Source: Bedellia somnulentella (taxonomy: Eukaryota > Arthropoda > Insecta > Lepidoptera > Bedelliidae). From it: a DNA stretch of 64,000 nucleotides. Position 1 is the first letter of the stretch, and each line of letters begins with the position of its first letter. This document shows positions 49,150-60,553 of this stretch, piece after piece. The stretch spans positions 8,402,873 to 8,466,872 of the forward strand of contig OY755173.1 of the NCBI GenBank assembly GCA_963576735.1, read 5' to 3'. A model generated the notes under the pieces. That model ran no database searches. It was not told the DNA's origin and saw nothing but the letters and a program-made list of their open reading frames with translations. A program made the position numbers and the translations under genes.

Positions 49150-49286
49150 ATGTAAGCAAATACTATCGACCACCACTTGACAAGATTCTGAGAAAATCCT
49201 CTCGTTGTTATCATACTCATATATTTTCTCGCATTTACTATTTATTTATTTTTCTCTATTCTTCTCTAGACTCCTGAAGACCGAAA
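49150..49286 (-). mobile_element. LINE ORF2 C-terminal fragment, degraded
   Basis: The minus-strand frame reads ARKYMSMITTRGFSQNLVKW then WSIVFAYMNK, resembling MNVREAREVCQDRTKWRSIVSAY. Several substitutions; tail lost. Confidence 0.55.
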
Positions 49287-50471
49287 TAAAAAATAACGAA
49301 AAAAATATTTTATAAATTTGAAATAATGAATACCAATATAAAAGAAATATTACAGTCTATTTATGTGTCGGAGATTGTGAAAGCTTTAATTTCTAATGGC
49401 CCATTTGCCACTTTGTCAATTGCACCAATAAATCTGAGCACGCAGAACACACAATATAGAAGAGGTGCGATTGCTTAAACCAAACCATAAACTGATATTT
49501 TGAAAAGAATTACAACAAAATCCAACAAATATTTGTGATTGTCACCTTGATGTAGGTGGTAGATGGTAGACCTTTTTTTTATGAACCTATTGTGTCCCAC
49601 TGTTAGGCAAAGGTCTCTCCCTGGATTAAATGAAAAAAAGATTGGAGATTTCTCAAAGCACTCTGCTTGTTTTAGGAGGCTAATTTCCCCGTCGTTAAAT
49701 GACAAGCATACTGGCATGCTAGTTATAAATAAACAAGTATAGGAAGCTGAATAATTTAATCATTTTTTATACAATTACTTATAAATAAAAGGACAATTAG
49801 CCACTACCACCACTAACAGCAACCTACTAGTAACAAATATAATGAAGGATATAAATGCAATATAAGAGTACCTGATGTATCTTAAATTAATTTTGTTTTT
49901 ATAAATTTACCGAATATTCATATACCAAAAAAATATAAACAAGTTAACATAGAGTGTAGGTAGCAAAGGAATATAGGTGAATGCTATTTTAGAGCATGTA
50001 GTGGTGTCACTGTTCCTCCTCTATTTTTGTCGTCAGTGAGTCGCGCCCCACGACGTCTGACTTACGATCCTGTCCCGGACTAAATGTTGTGTTATTCTTT
50101 TATTTCTCAGTTATTATATTAATGCAATCTGCTCTACTTTATTCACTTGGCATGTGTCGTATCTCACTAATGTGTCACAGTAAAAGACTTGAAATCCTAT
50201 TTATGCTGGTAGTTGTGATCTACCTATATAGTTAAGTTTTAAATGAAGTTGTCTATTTTGTAAAATTAAAGTAAGCACTTTATACTTAATGCATAATTAT
50301 GTGTTTACGTAGTAAGTATAGCAAAAGTCATTTTTACGAATTTTGTCTATCTGCTTGTCAGAGTTTGAAGGAACTTTCAGTGGCAGATAGTTAATGAAAT
50401 AAAGAGTAACTTTGTCTTCTTTTATTTTAAAGTTTTTAATTAAAAAGAAAATTAAATACTTACAAAATATA

Positions 50472-50720
50472 CATAAAACATAAACGTTCACGCCGAATAT
50501 CCCCGAAGGGGTTGGCAGAGGTACTAATACTTCTGAACATCACGTGACTTTGTCACCTGGTGTTCAGAGTACCCACGTTTTGCATGGACAGTGTACTCAC
50601 GTGATAAGGGGCAGGCCTATCGCCGTTTTGTACGAATACACTGTCACATGACTAAGTACAACTCAGCCATGTGGGTTTCCTCACGATGTTTTCCCTCACC
50701 GTTAACACCATTTATCATGG
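50472..50720 (-). mobile_element. SINE-A, 5'-truncated with perfect target duplication
   Basis: The antisense copy begins at the ACATAAAACATAAACG tail and ends in CCATTTATCATGG, so the tRNA-like head is missing. The 12 bp duplication TTACAAAATATA (50460-50471 and 50721-50732) flanks it exactly. This shows that the truncation happened during insertion. Confidence 0.93.
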
Positions 50721-51797
50721 TTACAAAATATAGTAAAAAAAATTAGCTATTGATGTACTAACTTGTACTTTGGGGCTAATTGATCAGTTTTGTACCGGTG
50801 CAAGTGAGGCAAAAGTAACATAGAAGCGCATATCCACTGTCAAAATATAACTTTTATTCCAAGTAAGTGGATGGTATAAAACGGTCAGACTTTAGCGAGA
50901 GACGAATCCTAGAGTTTACACTTAAATGACTCTTAGCCGAAAAAAAGGAGTAGCGTGAGGTTCATATAAGTTGAAAATGAAAAGGTGAAAACCTATCAGT
51001 AACACAAACAGCTCCAGTACATTGAATAAAGTAACAAATGTGTTTAAAATTATGTTTATCAAAGTAACCACAATTTTTATTTCTGTCCTCCAACATAAAA
51101 ATAGTACAGTACATACACATAAATAATTATAGAAGCTTAAAACTAAAATGCTTCCATCGTATCTAAATCCTACTCCATTAACGAATCCTCGTACACGTAG
51201 AATGCCAGCGTCAACTAACAAATGGAATCCCAAACTTTGCCATTACACTTTTCATGTAAAAGCTATTTGCAGTAGATTGCTTCAACTTCAGAATAGATGT
51301 CGCCGCATTCCGATCGCCGTTTGTTATCCATTCAATTTTGTGCCAATTAAAATCTATAGTCACTCGGCAAACTTTTACTCTATTAATGACTACCGTATAT
51401 CGTGACAAACATTGAAAAACACGCCATCAGTTTTCTGTGTTTATTATTTTATTTTACTAAAAATATGTTTGTGTTTTGATGTACCAGTAAATAATAAAAC
51501 ACTATCGTAAATTATCAAATAGCAGTATTTTTCATAATTATAAAAAATACCGAATGTACCATGACATAGAGTAGCTGTTTAATATTTTATATACTGAAAA
51601 TATTTTGTTGTGATGTGCAATAAAGAGTTTTTAAATTCTAAAAAATAAACATTATATTTATTTTGTATTATTTTTTTCGAGTATCTAAACCGAATGCCCA
51701 AAGTAAATTTCCAAAGCAACTTTAATTAAATGAGTCATCTTATCAATCTATAAATTTACTTAAGTCGTGAACAATTTGTTAAGAGAAATACTACTTA

Positions 51798-51864
51798 GTT
51801 TCCTCTTAGGTACACCCACCGGAAGAAATGGGGTAGCGCTATTCTAAGCCGCCACTACACAGCA
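51798..51864 (-). mobile_element. Family B 5' end fragment
   Basis: CTCTTAGGTACACCCACCGG, AAGAAATGGGGTAGCGCTAT and GCCGCCACTACACAGCA. It keeps the sense 5' end and lacks the tail, so it was cut by later deletion rather than by truncation on insertion. Confidence 0.75.
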
Positions 51865-52429
51865 ATCGATATAATCTATAATTATTATGGAACTGAATTT
51901 TATTTGAAAACATTTAAGGCATACACACACATATTTGATTAGTTTGTAATAACACATTTAGATTTGCCAATAGGTACATATTATTTTGAGATTAACCAAC
52001 TCCACTGTCAACAGAACAAGTTACTCATTTCTCTGATAGAATTCTTCAGTGTGGTTTTAATCAGATACTAAGCTAAAATTTAATTATATGAACCATAGGT
52101 CTTTAAATTGATATAGTTTATTTACTATAAAGGGTTAGTCTTGAAGTAGAAATTATCCATCATCAGTCACTTCGTGTTTGTTTAAAATATCGGTCAAACA
52201 AGATCCTGCGTAACAAGATAACGTAGGGCTAGAGTAAATAACCACTGCATTCTAACCTTTGTCTAATAAGAGTACCCAACCGACCTCCAACTAACCACTG
52301 ACATTCCATCACCGCCCTTCTAATAAACAAAGACAGCAGATAAATTATACCACTAACTTTATTAATGCGAAAAATTCACTCCGAAATGAAGGTTGACGTT
52401 TTCGTAATAAATTATGTCTCATAGTGTAT

Positions 52430-52680
52430 TCATAAGTTGGTTTTAATACGGCTGTCGGAGAGTGTACCGTCGTCAGTCCGTCGTAACACAAACAAGCCGC
52501 GATCCCGGCTATTAATCATTCACGTTGGCCTCTTGTTATCAGAGTAGTGGCGTCGTGATGAAGTGGCGGTGGTCGTAATTGTGATTATCTCTAACTAGGT
52601 GTAGCGCCGCCACCGCCGCCGCTGCTGACCACGGTCCACTCCGAATTCACCAATGATATTCAAAGACCTCGTAACGAACT
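52430..52680. promoter_or_regulatory. Candidate conserved block with (GCC)n
   Basis: GC-elevated with GCCGCCACCGCCGCCGCTG at 52605-52625, GATCCCGGCTATTAATCATT and CTAACTAGGTG. No ORF supported. Could be regulatory or a promoter-proximal segment. Confidence 0.3.
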
Positions 52681-52974
52681 AAATATTCGGACAGGTCATC
52701 TGATTATAAATTAACAGCTAATTCAATTTAACTTTGATTTCTGCTCATGTAAAGTTGCTTGTGAAATTGCAAATCAAGATCCCTATTTTTATACAAGTTC
52801 AACAATATGAAATGTGATTTTCATAAAAACAGGTTAGAAGCCCGAAGAAAGGACTTTTGTACTGCTTAAAAGTTTATCGATATACAAATATTAAATGGTA
52901 GTACACAAAAGCTGTGGATCGTTACACGAAATAGCGTTCACCTTCTCGTTAAAATTTGTTCGGCAGCCTCTAAA

Positions 52975-53255
52975 TTCTACACTCTTCTCGGCGCCTCCGT
53001 TCCAATATACAGGAAAAAGTGGAAGAGCGCTGTGTATACGGAGTGCGGAGCCGGGTTGGCAAAAGTTTTACCACCCGCGGCCCCTCCCCTCCCGGAGGGG
53101 GCAAAAAGTGTTGCCGACGGGCGAGCGGCTCTACTTATACCTATGTCGGGGAAAAGTTTTCCGTGTTGCGGGTTGGGGAAGAGGGCAAGGGAGTGAGGCA
53201 CGCCTGCGCGCCTTCTGACCCGCAGCGCTCGCCTTCCAGTCCTTTTCAGGACTTT
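52975..53255. promoter_or_regulatory. GC-rich island, candidate promoter or first exon
   Basis: About 280 bp of strongly GC-rich DNA in an AT-rich genome, with CGGCCCCTCCCCTCCCGGAG, GACGGGCGAGCGGC and GCACGCCTGCGCGCC. Frames stay open on both strands because of composition. GGGTTGG-containing segments recur (53052 and 53170). A promoter or 5' UTR is possible; no initiator or splice site could be fixed. Confidence 0.3.
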
Positions 53256-53759
53256 ATACATGCAGCAAGCATATCAAAGCTTTTGCTGAAAATGCGTGGT
53301 TGACGTAATACTACAATGTTCCTACGGATGCTAAATGTCTATGTATTAACATTAAATAGTTCATTTATTCATATATTTATACCAATTGATCAAATACATC
53401 TTTGCTTTATACTATATTTTGCCATTTTATACATATTGTATACTTTTATCCTTACTTATTTAACTTCCTTTTCGCAAACTGTCCCGAAATCTAAAGTAAC
53501 GCAATTCTTACAAATATCAGAGCCTAACAGATTTACTGAACTTTAAAAACTACCTCCGTTTCTCCAATGCTACACTGTTTGATTTTGGCACAGGCTACGA
53601 CGTAGCATATAACACGTTTCGTAGCATACATCTCGTAGCTTTGAAACAATTTCCCAAACAACTAAACTATGATTTTTTAGCATACATTTGGAATAAAAAT
53701 CACAATTTACACAATTTTACTAAAGATGTGTAGTTTGAAAGTTGCATAGCTTATTTATG

Positions 53760-54070
53760 CTCGGCAAACACGAGCTTTGAACTTGAAAACGACTCGCGCG
53801 CAAGTTTTCGCGGATTGTTAGCAGTTGTTGTTTGTTGCGGATCCGCGTTTGTTACTGAACTAAATTTGAGTTGCTAAACTAAACTTGTTGATATTTAAAG
53901 GGAACTTTTTCTGAGTCAACGGCCGTTAGACCGTCACCTAGTTTCGGAGTTGCGGAGGTGCTCCGGAGTTATGGCAGTTGTTTGCAAACTACTTGGACTC
54001 CGGCTCCGCTCCGGCTGAGGGTTGCACTGGGAAGGTCATGGCGGTGGCTAATTTGACCTTGTTCACTAAC
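53760..54070. promoter_or_regulatory. Candidate regulatory block with repeated CTCCGG
   Basis: Several CTCCGG cores (GTGCTCCGGAG, GGACTCCGGCTCCGCTCCGG) lie near GACTCGCGCGCAAG. GC-elevated; the 80-codon frame from 53978 has no family resemblance. Confidence 0.28.
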
Positions 54071-54429
54071 TTCATCGGGAACTTATATCATATGCATTAC
54101 GCGTGTTCACGCAGTCTTTGGTTATTGATTTTGCTTTGCGTAATTACTAAGGTAACTTGTGATTTAGACGAAATTTGTTGCAATTGCATATGTTATGTGT
54201 TATTTAAGCCTATTGTTTAGCTAAAACAACATGACTTAGATGAATTAGATAATTATATACGAGCAGAGTAACACAACTTAATTTACGATAAGAAATATAA
54301 AATATATTTTAATATCTTAAAACAGAGCTAATCTGATTGAATCCTTATAATATAACAAGAAAATAAATCGAAATGTAAATAAATCGACTAAATTGAAATA
54401 TTTTTGGGCCGTCACTAAAGACAGTTAAT

Positions 54430-54730
54430 TAAGTGAATCTTCATCAGGGCCGTCAAAGGCTTCAAACAAATTGGCCTCGACAAAATAATACCAAAGATAA
54501 TGGTCCCTCAACCAGTGCCTTCGGCGTCGCACCTGCCGGCCTTAACAAAATTAATTACAAGCCAATAAGGAAATATTAACCGGCCGCTTAATAAGCCATT
54601 CTCGAGGATATACCACAATTAAATTGGGAGGGTCTCGCCGCCATTATTTTTAAACAATAATATATCAAAACGATATTTTCAAGATGGCGAGGCCGCAAAG
54701 ACGCCGCCGCCGCCGCCGCCGCACGCTATG
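54430..54730. promoter_or_regulatory. Candidate conserved block ending in (CGC)7
   Basis: Alternating GC-rich and TAATTA-containing segments (CACCTGCCGGCC, AAAATTAATTACAAGCC, TTAACCGGCCGCTTAATAAG). They are followed by AAGATGGCGAGGCCGC, a YY1/Pho-like site, and (CGC)7 at 54702-54722. No ORF. Enhancer-like by texture only. Confidence 0.35.
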
Positions 54731-56552
54731 TGTCATTTTGCTAAATGGGTTGCAGTATTGGTTTATTTCCACTGATCCTAATTATTATTAATGAAAAGGG
54801 TTCGGATTTGTTAGGTATAAGATTTAATATAGTTTTTTATACTTAAATTAATTAATAATTTCAGATATACTTATACTTTCTTTGTTGGTATGTAACATTA
54901 TGTGTTCCTTAATTTAAACGAGTATTTGGGTGAAAATTAACATAATATAAAATTTGCAATACATCTTCAAAATGCATTGCGCGCTTTGGCATTAATTAGC
55001 CTCATTTTGTATTTTAAGTAAATAAATATAAATATTAGAATATACACTGCAGGTATGCTGGAAACAGGCGGCACTTTGTGCAATACTGGAAAATCTGTCG
55101 AGCTCAATCTTTTCATACATGACATTTTATTTTATTCTTCACACTTAAAACGCCGCCTTCTTATTCATCGTAATATATATTATTTAATCACATCACATGT
55201 GGATTTAACACACAATCATAGATATATAAAAGAACGAAAAAAAATGATTTTAATATAAATTGCGATAACTTACAGCAAAAATACAACAAATCCAGAGCCC
55301 AGGAGGCAGCGCTGCTACTCGAGCAAAACACGCGCGACGTAACTGCCGCTTATATTTATGGTTATATGGCGCAAAACTTTGCCAGCGTAGAAGCTAAAGC
55401 CATCGATTTTCAGAACTTTTTCATGGAAATAAACCTACTTTTGCTGTGTAAAGGACGGTGTGTTTGTGTGCGTTGTGCTTGTCACAAAAATACATAAACG
55501 GGGTCACAGGTCACGTTTTATTTTGGACTTGCTTTTTTTGGCAAATGTACCCGCTAATTAAAAGTATTTCAGTAACCACCTAAGGAGCAGACATTTTTTT
55601 GAAGCTTTTAATTTTTTTATTTGAAGAATAGTATGTTTTTTCTAGGTTTATAATATATTTAGCTACGATGAAATAAATAAGTACTACAAAAGTAACTAAA
55701 ATAATACTGAGTGTAAGAAAAATATTCTGGTTCTAATACCATAAAAATTCTGTAAAAGTGTGCACCTGAATCTCTACCTACTAGGATAAAAGATATTTAC
55801 TTTCTCAATAAAATATTGAAAAAAAAATCATATACCACACTTAGGAAATATATAAACTTCAGTGTCAAAACATATCTTACCGTGCGTCGAGCGCACACAC
55901 ACTAAGAAACGTCCTACTCATAATGTGCCCGCAAAGAAAACTTTTTAAAACTTTTGTTGTGAGGCAATATAGCCCGTGTTCCCAGCAGTTATATTTTATT
56001 TAGCGAACACCTTTCTCTTTTTTTCTCAAAGAATCTTAAGAGTGTTAGAAAGGGACGTTGATTTCGGCGGTCTCAGTTCCAGCCAGTATAGTAATCTTGG
56101 CTGCCCGGGACACAGGGTAATTATTTTAACATTTTCATTGTCCTTTATTTTACTGCTTAATACCATACAGATCAGCCATTTACGTAACGTATTTAGTAGT
56201 CAACTAGTCTTTATAAAACCAGACATAACACTTTTTTGAAAAACTTTACGCCACACGCTTATACGGTTACTTATACCCGTTGTTTTATAAATTGAAAAAA
56301 TATTTTAGTAATAATAGTAGAACTGACGCTTTGTTGAAAGCCGTGGGAAGCCGTTGGATGAGGGCAGCGTTGGGTTGATCGTTGTGGAAATCTTTAGGGG
56401 AGGCTGCGGCTGGACATAGGACCAGCAGTGCACGTCTATTGGCTGAATGATGATGATGAATTGTAGGATCGGTAATTGGTGATTAATGAATTTACTCAAT
56501 TCTTCTCTTTTTTCTCTCTTCACAGGCTTTTTGATTTTTGTCGTCAATAAGT

Positions 56553-56808
56553 GATGTGTAGTGTCGGCTTACTACTACCCCATTTCTCCCCATGGGTGTT
56601 CAAAGGAAGCGGATAAGGGTCAATACCCTTATCCGCTTCAGGGCTTTGTAAGTGATTCCTGGGCGTTCGGGTTGGAGACCTATCACCAACAACCTTTAAA
56701 TTAAATCTTTTCTCTACTCAAATTCCGAAAGTGGCTGAGGAATTTCTTATTCTGAAGCTCTGGCTACCCCTTTTAGGGATTTATAGCCGTGATTATATGT
56801 ATATATGA
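56553..56808 (+). mobile_element. Family B, full length with internal inverted duplication
   Basis: Sense copy from TGTGTAGTGTCGGCTTAC to TTATAGCCGTGATTATATG. In place of the usual GCGACTAAGGGTATTGGGG segment it has GAAGCGGATAAGGGT (56606) followed by its inverted copy ACCCTTATCCGCTTC (56625), making a 15 bp hairpin. Confidence 0.88.
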
Positions 56809-57142
56809 ACGAGAAGGCCTAAATAAACAGCTATATAAATTAATTGCTATTTTTTGTTTTCGTTTTTTGCTATTCGGCTCGGAAACCCCAACAACCCCAA
56901 CAAGAGAACGAATTTAAAGACCACGAAAAAAAATCTTTTTTTAATATCCTATTTTGACACGTAGAAAAACCTCTCGAAATTCACACCAATTATTACATCT
57001 GTTTTTAAAGTATATCACAAATTAAGTAGACAATATACTATTTATGGGTTGCCTGGAAGAGGTTATTGCTTTTATTGATAAGACCGCTTATTGTATCTTA
57101 GCATTTGTAAATTGTAAAAAAATAGATGTGATATAAATTGAG

Positions 57143-57306
57143 AGTGTGCTCAAAAAGGCAGACGTCCGTAGTATGAAGAATAAAAGAGCATGTATGAAAA
57201 GATTGAGGAAGAAGCTAGAGAGGTTTGCCAGGATCATACGAAGTGGCGATCGACAGTCTCTGCCTACCCCAATGGGAATTAACGGCGTGAGTATATGTAT
57301 GTGCAA
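57143..57306 (+). mobile_element. LINE ORF2 C-terminus and 3' end
   Basis: The frame SVLKKADVRSMKNKRACMKR is followed, after a small frameshift, by GTCTCTGCCTACCCCAATGG (VSAYPNGN-stop) and CGGCGTGAGTATATGTATG. It is the best copy of the junction between LINE coding end and TATG tail in the window. Confidence 0.78.
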
Positions 57307-57452
57307 TAAAGTGTTTTATATTATATCCTATCCTATATATATACAGATAAGTGTCATTTTTTTTAAGTATGGCTATGCAGCTCTAAGCCTTTGATCCATT
57401 CTTATTATTTCCAGTATATCTATACTATAAACCACATATCTATACTATAAAA

Positions 57453-57552
57453 CACCAGGTGACAAAGTCACGTGATGTTCAGAAGTATTAGTACCTCTGC
57501 CAACCCCTTCGGGGATATTCGGCGTGAACGTTTATGTTTATGTTATGTTGTG
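57453..57552 (+). mobile_element. SINE-A, 3' terminal 100 bp, with target duplication
   Basis: CACCAGGTGACAAAGTCACG to CGGCGTGAACG and a TATGT-type tail. The 13 bp CTATACTATAAAA flanks it (57440-57452 and 57553-57565). It is a very short 5'-truncated insertion whose sequence matches the young copies. Confidence 0.9.
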
Positions 57553-58080
57553 CTATACTATAAAAAGACTATACCGAGGTCAAAACTGAACATTGAAGGA
57601 AAAAAAATAAAAACCGGTGCAACATGTTTAAAAAAAATGACCACGGTATACCGCTACGCCACGAAAACGTTGGTGTTGACTGCAAATTTTTGATAAGCGA
57701 TATATCTAGTAGTCATACTATTGACACACAATTAAATGGACATTTATTTTGATGAAAATGGATGAAACCCTTAATTTTTCCAAAAAGACTATTAATGAAG
57801 AGTCTGATAAAGTCGTTCGATGAAAAAATGAATCGTGTAAATATGGGGAGCCATATAAAAGTTTGATTTTTTTTATGTTCCTGTAAGCTCCCTTGCGAAA
57901 TCCGGGATAAATGATATCCTATATGTAGGCCAGGTGTATAAGCTACATTCATCCAAAAATTTGATCAAGATCCGTCGGGTAGAATTAACGTGATGACCAG
58001 ACATACAGACAGACAGACAGTTTTTTACAAAAAGCGCATGGATATTGAATATACCTCATGGTTTTCGTAGCACTTTAACT
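57553..58080 (+). repeat. Possible LINE 3'UTR-like dispersed repeat
   Basis: GTCAAAACTGAACATTGAAG at 57580 recurs inverted near 59520. TTTGATCAAGATCCGTCGGG, then GACCAGACATACAGACAGAC, resembles the TTTGATCAARATC...(CAGA)n endings common in insect LINE 3' UTRs (general knowledge). Boundaries uncertain. Confidence 0.35.
58006..58020. repeat. (CAGA)n microsatellite
   Basis: ACAGACAGACAGACAG directly after the GACCAGACAT segment. Confidence 0.8.
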
Positions 58081-58350
58081 TTTGATATTTCATTTTTTTA
58101 TAATATTTACGTTGTTGTTTAATATTATTATCTTATTTATTCTTCCTCTAGTCAGGTCCCGACCTTGCTAGTATCGCAAAGCAAGTTTTTTGTACGTTGA
58201 CAGCTTTGTATAGCACTGTCTCTTTTTTTAATTCCAAGACAAGTTGATCGAAAGGTACGGTACAAAATCACAGCGAGATTTGAGAGAAATCAAAAGTCTT
58301 GCTTCTTCATATTCAGATGTGTATGTATACCTGTCACTCTGTACCTGCTT

Positions 58351-58360
58351 GCGCGCGCGC
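58351..58360. repeat. (GC)5 tract
   Basis: GCGCGCGCGC in AT-rich DNA, a potential Z-DNA segment. Confidence 0.5.
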
Positions 58361-58838
58361 CCTTTTGTTTGTATCGCAGTCTATCACCACTCTTTGACGT
58401 GAATCGTACTGTGCACTTATCTTCTTATTTTCTTACTACCCGGCATTACTTTTGAACTATCGTATCTGCATCACTTATCGACCCGGCTATTCATTTTTTA
58501 CTTGACGAGAACAATCATGGGCTCCGTTCAATTAATCATTATTGCTGTTCGTGTTTTACTGGGCGGCGAACGATCGGCAGTTGTGCTCACGTTGTTTGCC
58601 TAGTTTGATTTTTGGGGTGAGCTAGGCACAAAGACGTTTTGAGGCGGCCTGCTTTATTTTTAGATTCAATAATCATAGATGACGATGAGGATGATTGATT
58701 AGGTATCATTAATGTTTACATCATGATCATGTAACGAATAAATGATTGATTTATTAAAGCACTATACTTAACAAGTGTTTTAATAGTAATAAATAATCAA
58801 TTAATAAATAAAGAATAAATAAAGGAAAGAAAAATTTC

Positions 58839-58909
58839 GACACAGGCGGGAATCGAACCCGCGACCTCGGGTATACGCCCCGACGCTCTGCCAACTGAGC
58901 CACCGTGTC
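58839..58909 (-). tRNA. tRNA-like sequence with full cloverleaf, probably repeat-borne
   Basis: 71 nt on the minus strand. The acceptor stem is GACACGG with CTGTGTC (one G-T pair) and the D arm is GCTC-AGTTGGCA-GAGC. The anticodon arm is TCGGG-GCGTATA-CCCGA and the T arm GCGGG-TTCGATT-CCCGC. By position the anticodon would be GTA (Tyr), but base 33 is C instead of the invariant U and there is no Tyr intron. It lies inside a repeat, so a tRNA-derived element is more likely than a working gene. Confidence 0.5.
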
Positions 58910-59064
58910 AATTGGCTGCCAGTGCGAAATTCTTCTATCCTTTATTTCTTTTACACGTTTAAGTAGTGTTTGCGTTTCCTACCTCCGAATTTGAACTAAT
59001 TCGGAAGACCATTTGTCTACCTTTTCAGATAGAATGCAAATGTTGAAAACGCCTAACTATCACA

Positions 59065-59230
59065 TAATTGAAATCTTTTTGTTCATGAAAACCTCATGTG
59101 GGGATTATTACTAATAAATAAAGAATAAATAAAGGAAAGAAAATTCGAAATTTTTCTTTCCTTTATTTATTCTTTATTTATTAGTAATAATCCCCACATG
59201 AGGTTTTCATGAACAAAAAGATTTCAATTA
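59065..59230. repeat. 79 bp-arm near-perfect palindrome
   Basis: 59065-59143 and 59152-59230 are exact reverse complements around an 8-base centre (TTCGAAAT). The arms contain AACCTCATGTGGGGATTATT and its complement, the tail of the tRNA-containing element. Confidence 0.95.
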
Positions 59231-59704
59231 AATAATCCATTGTTCACAATATACCGTGTTTTATTTAAAAAAAACAGCTGTTGGTTATGATTAAGTCGTC
59301 AATGTAAATCCTATGAAAAATATATTTTTTCTCAGTACTCCTCGGATAGATTCTAAAGCGCTTTGGGTTACAGTCTGGTATTAGTCTAAGGAACATTATG
59401 TACCATCATTCAATGTTGGGCAGCACTTGGTCCAACGTTCATACAAAAATGGTCAATCTCCTTTGGCTTCAGTATCGAAAATTAAACATATTTCAATTTT
59501 TTTTCTTCAATGTACAGTTTTGACCTCGGTACAGTCTTATTATAGTATAAATTAAAAAGGTTGATTGGAACTCGCCCCCTAAGGGATTGAAATATAGTAT
59601 ACAGATGTTTGACATTTCTGTATCTAGAAATTTTGAAACTTTATGCGATTGACTGATATAACCACTACAAAAAGGAATATATGAAATTCGTCTATCAAAC
59701 ATTC

Positions 59705-59892
59705 ATGAGTATATACTTACAGCTATAAATCCCAAAAAAGGGTAACCACAGCTTCAGAGATAGTAATTCTTTATCCACTTTTGGAAGTTGAATGGGGAAA
59801 AGGTAGTCAAATGGGTCTCCAACTGCATCGCCTAATAATCACTTAAAAAGCCTCAATGTTCTTTATATCTATTACAACGCCCGCGGGAATAC
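59705..59892 (-). mobile_element. Family B, diverged
   Basis: Antisense: GTATATACTTACAGCTATAA, TCCACTTTTGGAAGTTGAAT, TGGGTCTCCAACTGCATCGC. The 5' end is lost after the CCCGCGGGA segment. Confidence 0.7.
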
Positions 59893-60553
59893 AAATACAA
59901 AAAAACAGAAGTTAAGATAGTGTTTTGGTATTTTTGATGTAAACCGGATGCAAAAAATGTAGTCCACGCGGACGTAGTCGCGGGCAAAAAGCTTATATAT
60001 TCATAAAAGTCTCATTCTCAGTAACCTAAAGAATATCAAAAGAAAATTAATTGATCTATATTTTGCAAAAAAAACTTCCAGCTCCTTGAATACATAGTGT
60101 ATGCCTAATTAAGCAAGTCATCCGTAACAAGTAACTTCAATAAAGCTCACATATTTAATTGTTAACGCATACCTTCCTTGGAGCTTGACTTGCATAATGT
60201 TGAAGTGTTTTAGTCAACCCACGGGATGTCAAAGAATAAAACATGGGCGTTGATTCTTTACAGAAGCAACATTATAGAAAAGGATTTTATATCACAAATA
60301 TAAACATCAACAATATAAACATTATTTTATCCAATGTAATCAGGAGAACATTTTTTTTAAATTAAATATATGCATAATTTTTTTTTAAAGCAAATAATAT
60401 ATTTAGGAAGAAGCAGTGAATCTGCATACCATATAACTGAAATAATTTTGTTCAGTGTATAAAATTAAAATAGTAACACATTAAAAACCAAACTACCATA
60501 TTACGAAATCTACCGTGTACTGCAAAAACCCTATATATTTTCATACGAATATA

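Larger units (their letters stand above)
58797..59235 (-). repeat. tRNA-containing repeat element, copy 2, rearranged
   Basis: It holds the tRNA-like sequence (58839-58909) on the minus strand. The element tail (TTTCCTTTATTTATTCTTTA) appears three times: left of the tRNA and as both arms of the palindrome at 59065-59230. GTTTGCGTTTCCTACCTCC at 58968 is shared with copy 1 but lies in the other orientation relative to the tRNA. The pattern implies inversion or fold-back duplication. Confidence 0.65.

Noticed and set aside
52977..53303. Overlapping 94-107 codon frames on both strands
   Set aside because: A by-product of high GC content, which removes stop codons in every frame.
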